Shown: positions 43,831 through 55,200 of the stretch, piece by piece | How the letters are laid out: every line of letters begins with the position of its first letter | Position numbering within the stretch: the first letter of the stretch is position 1 | Notes under the pieces: model-generated | What the model was told of the DNA's origin: nothing | What the model saw: only the letters and a program-made list of their open reading frames with translations | Databases searched by the model: none | Made by a program: the position numbers and the translations under genes | Source: Adenophora triphylla var. japonica | Lineage: Eukaryota > Streptophyta > Magnoliopsida > Asterales > Campanulaceae | Direction: 5' to 3' | NCBI GenBank assembly: GCA_022495995.1 | Contig: JAFEMH010006921.1 | Span: 44,499-108,498 of the forward strand | Length of the DNA stretch: 64,000 bases

Positions 43831-46340
43831 CCGCAGCCAGGCACCGGGGCTACCTCCTTCAAGTCGACCAAGGGACTATCAGGGCAAATCTCATCAGAAT
43901 CCCTCAGAGTCCGGAGATGCTAACTATATCAACATCCTCGAGCAGGCAAGCCCTAAAGCAGTCAGATACATCAAGTTCAACTGCCGTTTCCGAAACTTGG
44001 AAGCAGATTGGAAAGAAACCCTGAGCGTCGCCATAATGCGGGCACGTAAACCCCCTGTCTTCGATCGAAGATTTGTTAGCATCCTTCAATCCTACTCTCT
44101 GGCCCCGCCAGGCGAAGAAATCTTCATGATAAAGGTCAACAGGCATCGTTACACTCGTGATGAATGTATGGCAGTCGTATGGGATGTCCTCCATGAGGAA
44201 TTGCCCGCCGAGCCCCTCTTCTCGAGCGAAGGGCATGATGTTTTTCTAGCAGCTCCAGCAGCGCAGCAGGACGCGAGGCATCCTTATGTATGGGTTGAGC
44301 CGTCAGACGACAGCGAATCAGGACTCTCCAGAGTCGAGGATGCGGCAGATCCGCAAGAAGATCCCTACATACATATGCTCGGCCGAGGACGGCACTCGGC
44401 CGATGATGTCACCTACGACAAGGGCTCTAATACCATGGAAATTGTCAAGCTCAACATCGCGTACAGGCAGTTATCCGGCGAATGGAAACAACTGGTTGAC
44501 ACGACAAAGAACCCCTCTGATCAAGTGACCGACGACGACTTCGTCAACATCATATTTTCCAGATATCTCGATGATACTAAGGATCTGGTCCTTATTATCA
44601 GATTCTGCAAAGCCAAAGTTACCCTCGATGACTGCCTGCTCATGGTAAATGAGGCCCTGGCCAATCGAGCTCAAAGCTCATCATCACATCCGACTACCAG
44701 CCCCAGTGGCAACTGGCCTGTGCCGTCAGTCAAGCTCACAGCCACAAGCGCCGCCAAGGCCCAGGGTAGCCGCAAAGGAGACAATGCTCCTCACCCTACC
44801 ACGAATCAGATCAACCTCGGGAACGCTTCCAGTAGCTACCATGAAAACATCTGTAAAAGTCTTCCCCGCAAGACAGATCCAGCTTCCAAAGAAAGGAATG
44901 ATCACCTCAGCATCAACATGCTCAAGTTCGATCCTATTCCCAGTCGTCACGGCCGCAGATTCAGGCATCCTGCCAGCAAACTGCTAGCTCTGATAGACTT
45001 GGCAATCCAGCGAGATCACGAGACTATCAACATCGCAGAATTCAACACCCTGTGGGTTCAATCAAGCAGGTATGGGCAAACTTCTTGGTAACCGAGATCA
45101 AGGAGGGCCGCATGGAATGTCCCAGCCCGACTTCCTTTGTCAATATAATCCAAGTGTTTCCGCCATTCGGGGATTTGGATGTGATCACAGTTCTAGACAC
45201 TAGTCAGACAGCGCGCACCTACGGAAATTGTTTAGCTCTCGCAAGGAAAGCCCTCATGGAACTAGCTGCTCAAGAGAACCGTCTCTGGGATGAGAACCAA
45301 GCTCAGAAGACTCACAGGGACCAAGCCCTTAAATTGTCACAAGCAGCTTCAGACAGAAAGCTAGAGGCCACTCTAGACCAATTCGACCTCAAAGGTTTTG
45401 CTCACGGCAACTTCCTGGACTACCGTCTTTTCTCATCCAACCCCCTCTGGCAAGGGAGGGCGGTCAACGGTCCCGATGACCTAGAAGATGGAATAGCACA
45501 GTACAAGCAGTACCTAGCCAAACAGCATGAAGAGTACCAACGCTTATCTCCCAGAGAAAAGCAAGTTCTCTGTGAAAGCGACGACGAAGACGATGAAACC
45601 ATTCTCTTCCAAGCCGGGCATGAAGTCAACATAACCGGAATCCCAAGGGTCCTGGAGGATGGGGACGGATCATTTCCGCTCTCAAACTAAAAGGCCAACT
45701 GAGGGAAGAAGGTCTATTCCAAAAGAAAAGAATGATGGAAATACATCTCCATCAACTACTCAGGGAGATTCCACAGACTGCGGCATTCGTTTACAGAAAC
45801 GATCAACTGGGACAGCAACCAGTTACATGGGCAGATGTTTGGGAAGCCGTGTACTCACCTTCCGATATACCCGCCACTCAGATAAAGCAGAAGGGAAATC
45901 TCTCCCCTTTGGAAGTTTATCTAGACTGCCGCACACAGTTCAAGGAAGCACTGGCTATTCTCACATGGGAAGAAACACAGGCGCTAACTCTGGACGTAGG
46001 CTCCACTGCAAGAAATTTGATCTGGGCCAAGAGTGGAGGAAAATTAGCAAACCATGAATATCACCAAACCCAACTCCAGAATGCCCTGAGCATGCTCAGC
46101 AAGAAGGAAAGGAGCGCGGTATACCGTGAAGAGATCAAAGAGATAGTTCGCATGAACCAAGAACTCTCTAACCTCCCTGAGGCTCAAGAATGCACGCTTC
46201 GCCTGCAACCACACTGCGCACTGACGTTCGAACAGCTGCGATAATCCATAAACTACCTCCCCACGGAGGCATCCAAGCCGGTATCCTGGGAGAGAATCTG
46301 GAAAGCTGCCGAAGCCCCCGGGAATGCATCTACAGTCAAT
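43831..46340 (+). pseudogene. Element A inter-protease region with weakly repeated modules
   Basis: Mostly open frames 43831-45091, 45052-45690 and 45732-46244 with overlaps or stops at the joints. At least two, perhaps four, related ~75-residue modules can be seen. Module 1 (43970-44200) has RYIKFNCRFRNLEADWKETL, DRRFVSILQSYSL and TRDECMAVVWDVL. Module 2 (44440-44670) has EIVKLNIAYRQLSGEWKQLV, DDDFVNIIFSRYL and TLDDCLLMVNEAL. A third (45055-45260) has IKQVWANFLV, SFVNIIQVF and YGNCLALARKALMEL. Shared pattern: hydrophobic-Trp-Lys helix, FV.I strand, C...AL helix. Function unknown to me. Element B keeps only a decayed module 1. Confidence 0.6.
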
Positions 46341-46343
46341 GAA

Positions 46344-47264
46344 TTGAGAGAAGACATATGGCCCTATGCTTCGAGGAATGCTCCTCCTACTATGGCTCAG
46401 CTCAGAGCGGCCTGTTCAAAAGGGACCAAACCTGATGTCAGCTTCCTAACCCGATCGGGTCAAATCCATGCATTACCACCTAAGGCCACTAAAAAGTCGA
46501 CGGAGACAGAACCGCAACCCGGCCTGCCCAAAGACACAAGTCCCTTGAAAGAGGACCCGATCCTCACTCAGCTCAAGCAGACCCAGGCGAACATTTCCCT
46601 TTGGTCCCTGCTCACATCCTCATATCCTCACAAGCTCAAGCTAGAGGAAAGTCTGGCCCGCACCATGGTCCCCGTGGACGCAACCCCAGATGAAGTAATT
46701 CAGATGATCGGCAACATCCACTATGGCAACATTATCACCTTTACAGATTTAGACCTGCCAAAATTTGGGGCTGATCACAATGAGCCACTTTACATCACAA
46801 TCCAGCTGGACGAGCGTCACCTTCCCCGTGTGTTGGTGGACGGAGGTTCCGAAATGAATGTCTTGCCCACCAAGATGATAGACCTGCTTGACATCAAGCC
46901 CACAGATCTGAAGCCTTCAGTCCACACTGTCAAGGCCTATGACTCCACTTCCCGTACAGTTCTCGGGGTTGCTACTCTAAATATCTGGTTCGGCAAGCGG
47001 ATGATCCCTACCGAATTCCAAGTGTTGGACATTCCTATCACTTTCACAGCCATCCTGGGGCAATCCTGGCTGCATCAAATAAATGGCGTGGCATCCACTC
47101 TTCACCAGTGTATCAAGTTCATGCAAGGCAACGAGCTAACCACAGTCAACGGCGACAGCGTCACCACCGAGGGGACCAGCACCAACGGCATTCCAGTGTT
47201 AGAAATCAAGCATGATGACGATATGGCATTAACTCGATTCACTTTGGAGACCTCCAAGATCTAA
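46344..47264 (+). pseudogene. Element A retropepsin domain 2 with Tat/Ogre-type linker
   Basis: A 306-residue open frame. The first half has LTQLKQTQANISLWSLLTSS (a segment that precedes protease in Tat/Ogre polyproteins) and TPDEVIQMIGNIHYGNIITF. The second half has LYITIQLDERHLPRVLVDGG, active-site Asp codon at 46839 in DGGSEMNVLP, VKAYDSTSRTVLGVATLNIW, TFTAILGQSWLHQINGVAST and LHQCIKFMQG. It is longer and better preserved than domain 1. Two complete protease domains in one element are unusual; recombination between two family members is one explanation. Confidence 0.82.
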
Positions 47265-47266
47265 AT

Positions 47267-47746
47267 ATGAAACGTGGACCTTCTACTGTTTCAAGACAAA
47301 ATCCCTCCCGCCATGAAGATGATGAAACTCATGAACTTCATCCCAGGACTGGGGCTCGACAAAAGGTTACAAGGCCAACACTAAGTCATCGAAGTCAAGG
47401 ACCACACCACGGTCCAGGGGCTCGATTATGTGCCAACACCACCGACATCGTGGAAAACAAAGCTCGCCCGCACCAAGGCAAAGAACCCACAAAAGGGGAA
47501 CCTCCAACGGCACACCCAACCTCCGACTCCATAGCTTCGACTTCGCTCATTACTTCACCAAGGGAACCGACACTTAACCGAGGGGACCAACAAGGGAACC
47601 GACAAGCGACCGAGGGACAGACAAATGAACCGATGCTGAGAACTGAGGGGACCGACAGTGGAACCGACAGTAGAACTGAGGGGACCGAAAGTGGAACTGA
47701 CGAAGATGAGAAAGAAGCAGGGAAAGTCAGCACAGAGACTACATAA
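47267..47746 (+). pseudogene. Element A low-complexity Thr/Glu/Gly-rich linker
   Basis: Polar frame ending in a degenerate repeat of GTDSGT and TEGTESGTDEDEK built from GGGGACCGACAGTGGAAC-type DNA units at 47590-47720. Probably a disordered spacer between protease and RT; no domain recognised. Confidence 0.5.
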
Positions 47747-47749
47747 AGG

Positions 47750-48476
47750 ATGGAAAAGCTAGCACGGGACCTTAAGCGTTTCAGAGGACTCAAGGCTAAT
47801 CCGATAAGGGGAGCGTTCCTCGACATCACAACTCTAACTGGACCAATGGACACCACAGTTCAGCATGAGTACACATTCAAAGGAATCTTAGACATGGAAG
47901 AGCAACTCGAGACACTCTTCACGGGAAACAGACTGTTCGGGTCAGCCGCCGAGGCCACATTCGAGGCAGTAACTCCAAAGCAAAAGGAACCAGAATTCAT
48001 AGAAGACGCTCTCAGTGGACCCGCTCTACAGAGTCTTTTTGAAGAAGTCATGGAGGTGCCAAACCTGATTGACTTGGGCTCCAAAAACAGCATGATTTCC
48101 ATGATCGGGACAGCAAAAGCCAAGCCTCTCAACTCCCGAACCCTCATCAAGCATCCAGCAATGCCACTGAAGAACTGGGTAACTTTCACCGGACCAAGGG
48201 CAAGCCAGGCAGAAATGGAAGACAAGCTGGGCCTGCACCCACATCTCCCTAAACCCGGTCTCAAATCCTCTGAGTCAGTCCTTGTTAAAGTCCAGTCCTC
48301 TTAGTCGTCCAACAGCCTTACGCCGGAAGACTATGATAATGTTGCCAACAATGTATTCCCGTTCTCACTTAATGAAAAGTCTGACCTTTCGGAGTATCCC
48401 CTCATTGTCACTTTAACAACTGATTAGTTAACAAACAACTTAAAAGACGTTAATAATGACTCACTTGATAAAGAAG
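47750..48476 (+). pseudogene. Element A pre-RT segment, truncated by element B
   Basis: Open to 48304, with HPAMPLKNWVTFTGPRAS and MEDKLGLHPHLPKPGLKSSE, homologous to PTPMPLKNWETLSGPSATKE in element B (54025-54110). Past a stop, the DNA continues to match element B (LTPEDYD-like, EYPLIVTLTTD) until 48476, where LTR B begins. RT itself would start ~100 bp later. Confidence 0.8.
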
Positions 48477-50214
48477 TGTAAGTGCTCCAATTTGAGCTTG
48501 TTAGAATTTTCGTTAGAAAATTAACGAAAGTTATAACATTTCTAACAATTCCTAACAATCCTAACTTTTCTAACAAAGTGAGGGTAAAATGGGCATTGTT
48601 ATTTAAGGTTAAACCTTAAAAAAGAATCTCAAAAAAAAAACAAAGGAATAAAACCACAAATAGAAATGGCTGGGAACAACAAACTGGCTGTTAATTTGAA
48701 TTTCAAAAAGAAATATTCCTCTTGTCCAAAGCTGGAGCTGCATTTAATAAACAAAGGCACGCCGAGGGTTCCGTCCGCGCGGATGGGATTGCAATTTCCG
48801 AGAGGGCTATAAATTGAGCCCTCCAAATACGAAAATAAGGAGCCACAACACATTTTGCACCGAACCTCTGGCGAAATATAGAGAGAAAACAGTGAGAATT
48901 CACTTGAATTGTCACCATTTTCTCTCCAATCTTTCCCAATTCATACTCATCCACTCACTCTCATATTAAAGCCCTAAACACTCATACATACAAGCCAAAC
49001 ACTCAAGAACACAAGGAAGATTGGTAAACCCTCCTCCTCCTAACCCTAAATCTCAACCATGCATGCATTTGCAAACTACAAAATGTAGTTCTTTCATTTT
49101 CTTGCTCTAGATCTAAGAAGATCACCATGGAAGACCATCTCCATGGATGATCTTCTACAAAGATCAAAATTATTTTCAAGTTCTCTTACTTTCTTGCAAA
49201 GAAAACTCATTTTCAAAACCCTAAAATCCATTTTCAAGCATAAAATCTCATTTTCAAAGGATAAAAATCCCCTTCCCAAGCAAATGAAATGCTTAGTCCT
49301 AATGTACCCCAAGGATGGTTTGGTATAGTTGATTCACCACTAAAATTTCTAGTGATCACTAACCAAAACCTAGGGAAATGGGGACAAGCATGGATGCAAA
49401 ACCCCCCTTAAAATCATATTTTCTTTCTTGAGAAGTTGCTGTCCAGTAGCAATTTTCTCAGACCTCAGTCCATGGTCTATTTTTTTGGACACAGATAAAT
49501 GTGGAATTTGGTGTTGACCACAAAACACTTTTTGTAGCCAACATCCAGATATTTCCATATATATTTTTACTTTATTTTTTGGGTGAGTAAAACTCCTGTT
49601 TTCAAATTTTCTTTCAGAGGCTAGTTCATCAACTTCTGGGAATCCAGATCTCATATCTGAGGTTTCCAGAAGGTTTTTACCCCTCAAATCTTCTCCAAAA
49701 TGGAAAATTCCTTCGCACAAGTCTTATTTAAGGTGTCTAGAACAACTTTCATTCTCTGAGTTCATCCAGATTATGAAGTTTTAAGACCCTTGAATCCATT
49801 TCAAAATCAAAGGTCCACTGCCTTTTTCATTCTGGCAGAAATGGCTCTCAACTTCAAAAGGTCTTTTGAGTACCAAATCTCAATCCTAAACTCCTCCAAA
49901 AAAGCATGGGATCAGTTTAAAGTCTTAAAAAGATATCCCAATTTTTACTTTTCTGAGTTTCAAAGTATTTTGGCCAAAACACACACACACACACACACAC
50001 ACAAATGATTTTCAGCTTGGAAGACTCGTTTTACGAGGCATTCCGGGTGCACACTAACGTCCTTCCCGGCGTGTAACATGACCTCCGAACCTAAATCTCT
50101 GATCTCGGGCTTTTTTCAAAGTTTTGGCCCTCAAAATTAAAATGGCGTGGCGACTCCGTTTCGTTGATTTTTTCAAACAAAAATGGGAAAATTTTCGGAC
50201 GCACATTCATCACA
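48477..50214 (+). repeat. Element B 5' LTR
   Basis: 1,738 bp, TGTAAGTGCTCC to ATTCATCACA. Start fixed by the loss of homology between element A (48304-48476) and element B's own interior at about 54345. Contains TATAAATT at 48808, a CA dinucleotide run at 49979-50003 and, before its end, ACTCGTTTTACGAGGCATTC and TAACATGACCTCCGAACCTA, both also found in LTR A. Confidence 0.8.
48808..48815 (+). promoter_or_regulatory. TATA box in element B LTR
   Basis: CTATAAATTGAGCCCTC, GC-richer upstream sequence, in the expected place within the LTR. Confidence 0.55.
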
Positions 50215-50215
50215 G

Positions 50216-50234
50216 TGGCGACTCCGCTGGGGAC
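50216..50234 (+). promoter_or_regulatory. Primer-binding site of element B
   Basis: TGGCGACTCCGCTGGGGAC one base after the LTR, identical to that of element A. Confidence 0.85.
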
Positions 50235-51663
50235 TAAGCTTTTTTTTAAAAAAATGAATGATATTTGGTATATTGGTGGAAACCATTAAACTTCCCGTTA
50301 TCGCCTCCTAACACGAGTCGGGGATAAATTGTGGTCTAACAATCCCACGTACCGGTATCACCGTTTTCAAAAAAAGCTTTTGAGGGTCAAGCTTCCGTCC
50401 GGCTTTGAAAATCATTTTTGTGTGTGTGTTGATTTTTGCACGCTTTTCATGTTGTTTTGGCCGCCTCGGAGAAAGTCAAAATTTTGATTTGTCGGAATAA
50501 TGTCCCTAACGTCGGAATTTTCGTGCTTACGTGCTTATGTGCTCATTAAATTTCAAAAAAAAATTCAAAAAAGGATTTTCAAAAAAAAAAGAAAATTTTC
50601 AAAAAAATCATGCATCATATTTTTAAGACACATAAAAATCTCTATTTTACTCGTAAAAAGAATATAGGCTGCTTGCACACTACGCGCACGTGACCGTACA
50701 CCGCACACTACGTCCCTAACCCGGGAAATCCTTTGTCGCGGTCCGTTTGGTCTTATTACGCCTCTGATGAGCACGGGACTACCCAAACATCCATGGAGCC
50801 TCGTGTCGACCATGCACTTGTCCGTGACACACTTTGTCCGAGACCCGGTTGATTTTTAGTCCTGTCCGTGTCATGCCCGTCCGTGTATAGACCTTTCCTT
50901 TCAAGCCTTTGTCGGCATACCGACTCAATATCTTTCGGGACCCTAATCGCCGAAGTTCGCCGGTTTTCCGCCGCAGACTTTGACCAAGATATTGACCGGC
51001 GCCTTGACTTCTGGCCTGACTGCACAAATTATACAACGACTCCCAAAGATTGACACTTTGAGTCATCAAGGATTAATGACTATTCCATGCCTAATTACGG
51101 CTTAACCGACGACAAGTCAAGATCAATTGTGGACGCTTATCGGTCCAAATCATGCCGACTTTTCGTCGAGCTCCTGACATGATCTTGACTTTCGACGTCG
51201 CCTTTGTCCGTAATTTACATCGAATGCTCGTTAAGACTCGATTACCCGCCGACTTTTAGGATCGTTTTCTTTCGGTCGGTGGGACCCGCTTGCCCTATAG
51301 GACCCTCGCCCGGGCCGCCCACCCCGGGAGGTCGAAATACAGTGGAATACGAGGGGCTTATAGACGTAGTGACGGGGCCCACCGATCCAGATCGAGTAGT
51401 TTGCGAAAAAGAAGAGCAATCTTTTCCAACCGATTAGGTTAATAAAGCATGTTTTAAGTAAACGTGAACAAATAATCGCATGTTGCATGAGCCAAAAGCC
51501 CAAACACCTACCCTCCTTCCGTTCCCATACATCTGAACCTTCGTGTCATTTCCCCCGCAGCTCCTCACAAAGCTTGGTTTCGGGCACCGGGTCATCGTCT
51601 GATTAGTTGGGAAGAGTCAAGCGCGTCATCAGCTTCGCCGTTTATTCCGACTCCGGGTTTCAG
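50235..51663 (+). other. Element B untranslated leader
   Basis: 1.4 kb with no convincing gene. Contains CCCTATAGGACCCTCGCCCG and GAGGGGCTTATAGACGTAGTG, both nearly identical to element A leader sequence at ~32696-32775, so the leader is a conserved part of this retrotransposon group. Confidence 0.65.
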
Positions 51664-52620
51664 AATGTCTGCATCAGCCGGTAATGATGGGGACCACGTT
51701 GCTCCGTCCTCCAAAATCCCTCGAACATGCACCGGTGTGGATCCAGTTGGTAGAACAGAAGAGACTTCGACATGAGGCTCAAATTGATAACCTTCTGGGG
51801 ATTGTCGCAAGTCATGGTTTGACTATCAGTCTCAATTCCGATGGCACTTTTACTGCAAAGACGGAAGAGGGTTCTCCTCCTCTTCTTAATCGTCCAGGAT
51901 ACATCAAGATGCTACCCCAAGATTCCTATGTTTCCACCGCCCAGGACTCACTGCCGACTGCCGTCGACTTACAGAACAACTGGCCCCCAAACGGCTGATC
52001 GTGACGAGAGAGTTCGGTATAACTGCTCAGCTGTCCCCTCTCAAAGTGATGATCCCGCAAATATCACCTGAGTGATGAAAATCAGGGGAACAGCTTGAAG
52101 AAATATGGTCACCATCAAAGCCCTGAAGAACGCCAGAACGGTGACAACAGCTCGGATTGAAGAGGCCACACGCCACTTCGGGACCTTAACAATATCCCAA
52201 CCGACTCGGGGCTACCTCGAAGGACAAACATATACCTGCCTCGGGACCTCAATATCTCTCATTATCCGGCGGAGTCCAATCACTTGCTACCGAGACGAGC
52301 CCAGCAGCGACATCCCCCGGACCAGTTCCACTCAAAGTCATTCCGGCACCGCTCAACCCGAGGTCCCAAATCCGCCACCGGCCGTAGAACACATTTGGTG
52401 GGATATTTGTGACTGCCCCGATTGCCTTGAAAGGGACTATCAGACTGGATACACGAGGACCGTCCTCCTAAGAAAAAGAAAATTTCCTCCCAAACAAAAA
52501 TTGAAGGAGAGATTCGAGGCCGGTGATAACAGTGTGGGAACGCTCAGGGGAGCCATCTGGGGATTTGATTATTATGTACTCTACTCCGATCAGTCTTCCC
52601 AAAGCAAAAAGGGGTAAAAG
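51664..52620 (+). pseudogene. Element B gag, defective
   Basis: ATG at 51664 (MSASAGNDGDHVAPSS), an early frame change, then QKRLRHEAQIDNLLGIVASH and SLNSDGTFTAKTEEGSPP. The central gag core found in element A (MDRFEGTECPEMHV and following) is missing. The C-terminal part resumes as WWDICDCPDCLERDYQTG and KLKERFEAGDNSVGTL followed by FDYYVLYS, homologous to element A. So B lost its capsid core and could only have moved with help, or lost it after insertion. Confidence 0.75.
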
Positions 52621-52899
52621 AGCGAGAAAAGCCTTGCCAACGATAGAATTGAGACTTTCTGATACCAGTAGTACTGCACGTAAGTCCAACCCCTCGGGCC
52701 GTCCCAAGGTTCGCTTGTCCAGCTCAGTATACACCGATGAAGAAGAAAACCGACGCGATCCTGGCGCTCCCACTCAATCAACATGTTGATGGAGATGGCA
52801 ACCGCCACAAAGGCATCGGTATAACCCAGGGCTTCTGCAAAGACTCTACCTCGCAAGAAAAAAGGCACGAAGCGACGGAGTTTAATGACTCTCTATCCC

Positions 52900-53420
52900 G
52901 AGACAAGGACCAAATCTATGATCCTCACCTATATGGGAGTATGATCACCTTCAGTGATGAAGATTTGCCAAGAGATGTCTCCCAACACAATGAAGCTTTG
53001 TACATCACTATTCGGCTCAACACCATGTCACTCCCAGGGTATTAGTGGACAATGGATCATCGGTAAATGTCCTTCCCCTCGGCATGATGAGGGCCCTCCG
53101 CATAAATGAAAGGCGCGTGATCCCATCTACTACCCGATCGTCAAGGCCTACGACGGTTCGTCTCGTCCCATTCTGGGACGGTGACTGGAACTGCGTACGA
53201 AACCCAAATGGTGCCCGCAAAGTTTCCATGTAATGGATATCCTCCGAGTTCACGGCCCTACTAGGCGCCCTTGGTTGCATCACATGAAAGCCATAGCCTC
53301 CACTCTCCACCAATGCGTCAAATTCATCAACCGGCGGGAGACCTTGAAGTCATAAGGGGTGACAGTTTCCTCATAGGGAACGAAGCCGAAACAATAGCCA
53401 AGAACGCCCACGAGTCAAAC
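52900..53420 (+). pseudogene. Element B retropepsin domain
   Basis: DPHLYGSMITFSDEDLPRDV, LYITIRLNTMSLP, a one-base loss, then the active-site codons GAC AAT GGA TCA at 53048-53059 (D-N-G-S) and LPLGMMRALRI. More frame errors follow before HHMKAIASTLHQCVKFINR and RGDSFLIGNEAETIAK. Closer to element A's domain 1 than to domain 2. Confidence 0.82.
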
Positions 53421-53449
53421 ACCGGGGCTACATCCTTCAAGAGGCAAGT

Positions 53450-54345
53450 CTCGCCAACATTCTTTGGAATCCAGCGATGCCAACTATGTCGACACACTCA
53501 AGCGAGCGGACTCAGAAGAAGTTCGATTCATCAAATCTAATTGTTATTTCCAACACTTGGAGGCGTCTTGGAAGGAAACGGCTGAACACCGCCATGATAC
53601 GAGCACACAAGTCCCCGGTCCTCAATCACGGATTTGTCGGCGTGCACGCAAACCCATTCTTTGGCCTCGCCGAGCGAGGAGATTTTCATGATAAAAGTCG
53701 ACAAACACCGACGGGCTCGGCTCGAATCTATGAACGTCGTGTGGGACGTCCTCCTTGCTGAACTACTGCCAAGCCTTTCCGCTCGAGTATGGGACATGAG
53801 ATTTTTCTAGCAAAGCACACCGAGACGCAATACGTCCTTACATCTGGATTGAGCGGTCGGATTGTGACGAAAGCGGAAATCCCTGAGTTGAGGAAGATCC
53901 CTACATCCACATGCTCGGCTTTCGGACGCCAAACACAATTGATTACGGTTCGAGACAAAGAGATAATAGCAACGGCGAAGAGGGAGCACAGAGACCATGC
54001 CTTTCCCGAGTTGTGAAGCCACCGACGCCGATGCCGCTAAAGAATTGGGAAACTCTCTCTGGGCCGTCCGCGACCAAAGAGGAAATGATCACCAAGCTTG
54101 GATTGGTCCCCCGTCCTTTTCGTGTCAACCTTTGTAAAGTCCTCCGAGTCTCTCATTGTTGAGTTCGAGTCTCTCGAGTCGTCCGATGGCCTTACGCCCG
54201 AAGACTACGAAGTCAGAGCGAACATTGTGTTCCCTTCGTCTTCAATGAAAATGATGAACCTTTCGAGTATCCCTTAATTGCAACTTTAACTAATGATGAA
54301 TTAACTAATAATCTAAAAACAGCTTAATAACGATTCACTAGATGA
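53450..54345 (+). pseudogene. Element B module 1 and pre-RT segment
   Basis: SSDANYVDTLKRADSEEVRF and HLEASWKE correspond to module 1 of element A, with frameshifts thereafter (AMIRAHKSPVLNHGFV in another frame). The sequence then passes directly to MPLKNWETLSGPSATKEEMI near 54030. The ~3.7 kb that element A holds between these points is absent. Confidence 0.72.
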
Positions 54346-55200
54346 AGAGGCGGACACATTAAATGAACAATATATCAAAGAAATCTTTAAGCAAAGTTGT
54401 CCTAAAGAGGAAAATCGAGCCCAAGCCGCCGAAGAGATTTTGACGAGTGTGAATTTGGGAACCGCGGAAGAGCCTAAAGAGACGCAAATTGGTAGTTTCT
54501 TCGAAGGGACCGAAAGGGATGCCCTAATTGAGCCGCTAAAAGAATTTGTGGATGTGTTCGCATGGTCCTATAAAGATATGCTGTGCCTCGATCCTTCCAT
54601 AGTTGAGCACCGAATACCACTCGACCCAAAAGTCAAGCCGCAGCGTAAACTAAGAAGAATTAAGCCCGAATGGTCCCTACAAGTGAAAGAGGAGATAGAA
54701 AAGATGCTCAGTGGGCAGATTCATCGTGGTCATTGAATACCCTACATGGATTTCCAACATAGTAACAAGAATCAAGGCCAACTGAAGATCCGGTATTCGC
54801 GTAGACTTCGTAGACTTGAACAAAGCCACCCAAAAGACGATTTCCCGCCAAACATCGACATTTTGGTAGATTCCACGGCCAACCATGAAGTCAAATCCTT
54901 CGTCGACGATTTTGCCGTTTGCTACAACCAAATCAAATGGCAAGAAGATCAAGCCAAAACAGCCTTCACAACCCCTGGGGCACCTCTTGCTACCTGGCCA
55001 CGCCATTCGAACTAAAGAATCTTTGGGGCTACGTACCAAAGTGGGCAACTACACTGCTCCATGACATGATCCACAAAGAAATTGGAGGTCTATGTGGACG
55101 ACATGATAATACATTCCGTAGGATCGATGGCCGCACTTTGTTGATTTGAGAAAATTCTTCGCCGCCTCCGAGACCACAAAGCATGAGACCGAATCCAGCC
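54346..55200 (+). pseudogene. Element B reverse transcriptase
   Basis: Starts SVNLGTAEEPKETQIGSFFE and DVFAWSYKDMLCLDPSIVEH, then KEEIEKML, HPKDDFPPNIDILVDSTANH, KTAFTTP, LLHDMIHKEI. The YVDD catalytic box is at 55091-55102 with EV before and MII after. At least six frame changes separate these blocks. RT copies element RNA into DNA; it is inactive here. Confidence 0.88.

Larger units (their letters stand above)
29631..48476 (+). mobile_element. Element A: Tat/Ogre-like Ty3/gypsy retrotransposon, twice interrupted
   Basis: A 2.1 kb 5' LTR is followed by TGGCGACTCCGCTGGGGAC, the primer-binding sequence typical of Tat/Ogre elements, then a long leader and gag. Element C (33280-41246) sits in gag and element B begins at 48477 in the region before RT. 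A's own RT, integrase and 3' LTR should lie beyond the window, after B. Coding order seen: gag, retropepsin 1, module region, retropepsin 2, acidic repeat tail, pre-RT segment. Every part has stops or frameshifts. Confidence 0.85.

Noticed and set aside
47395..47856. 153-codon minus-strand ORF rich in Ser and Val
   Set aside because: Mirror of the Thr/Glu/Gly repeat linker of element A; no domain and no start context.
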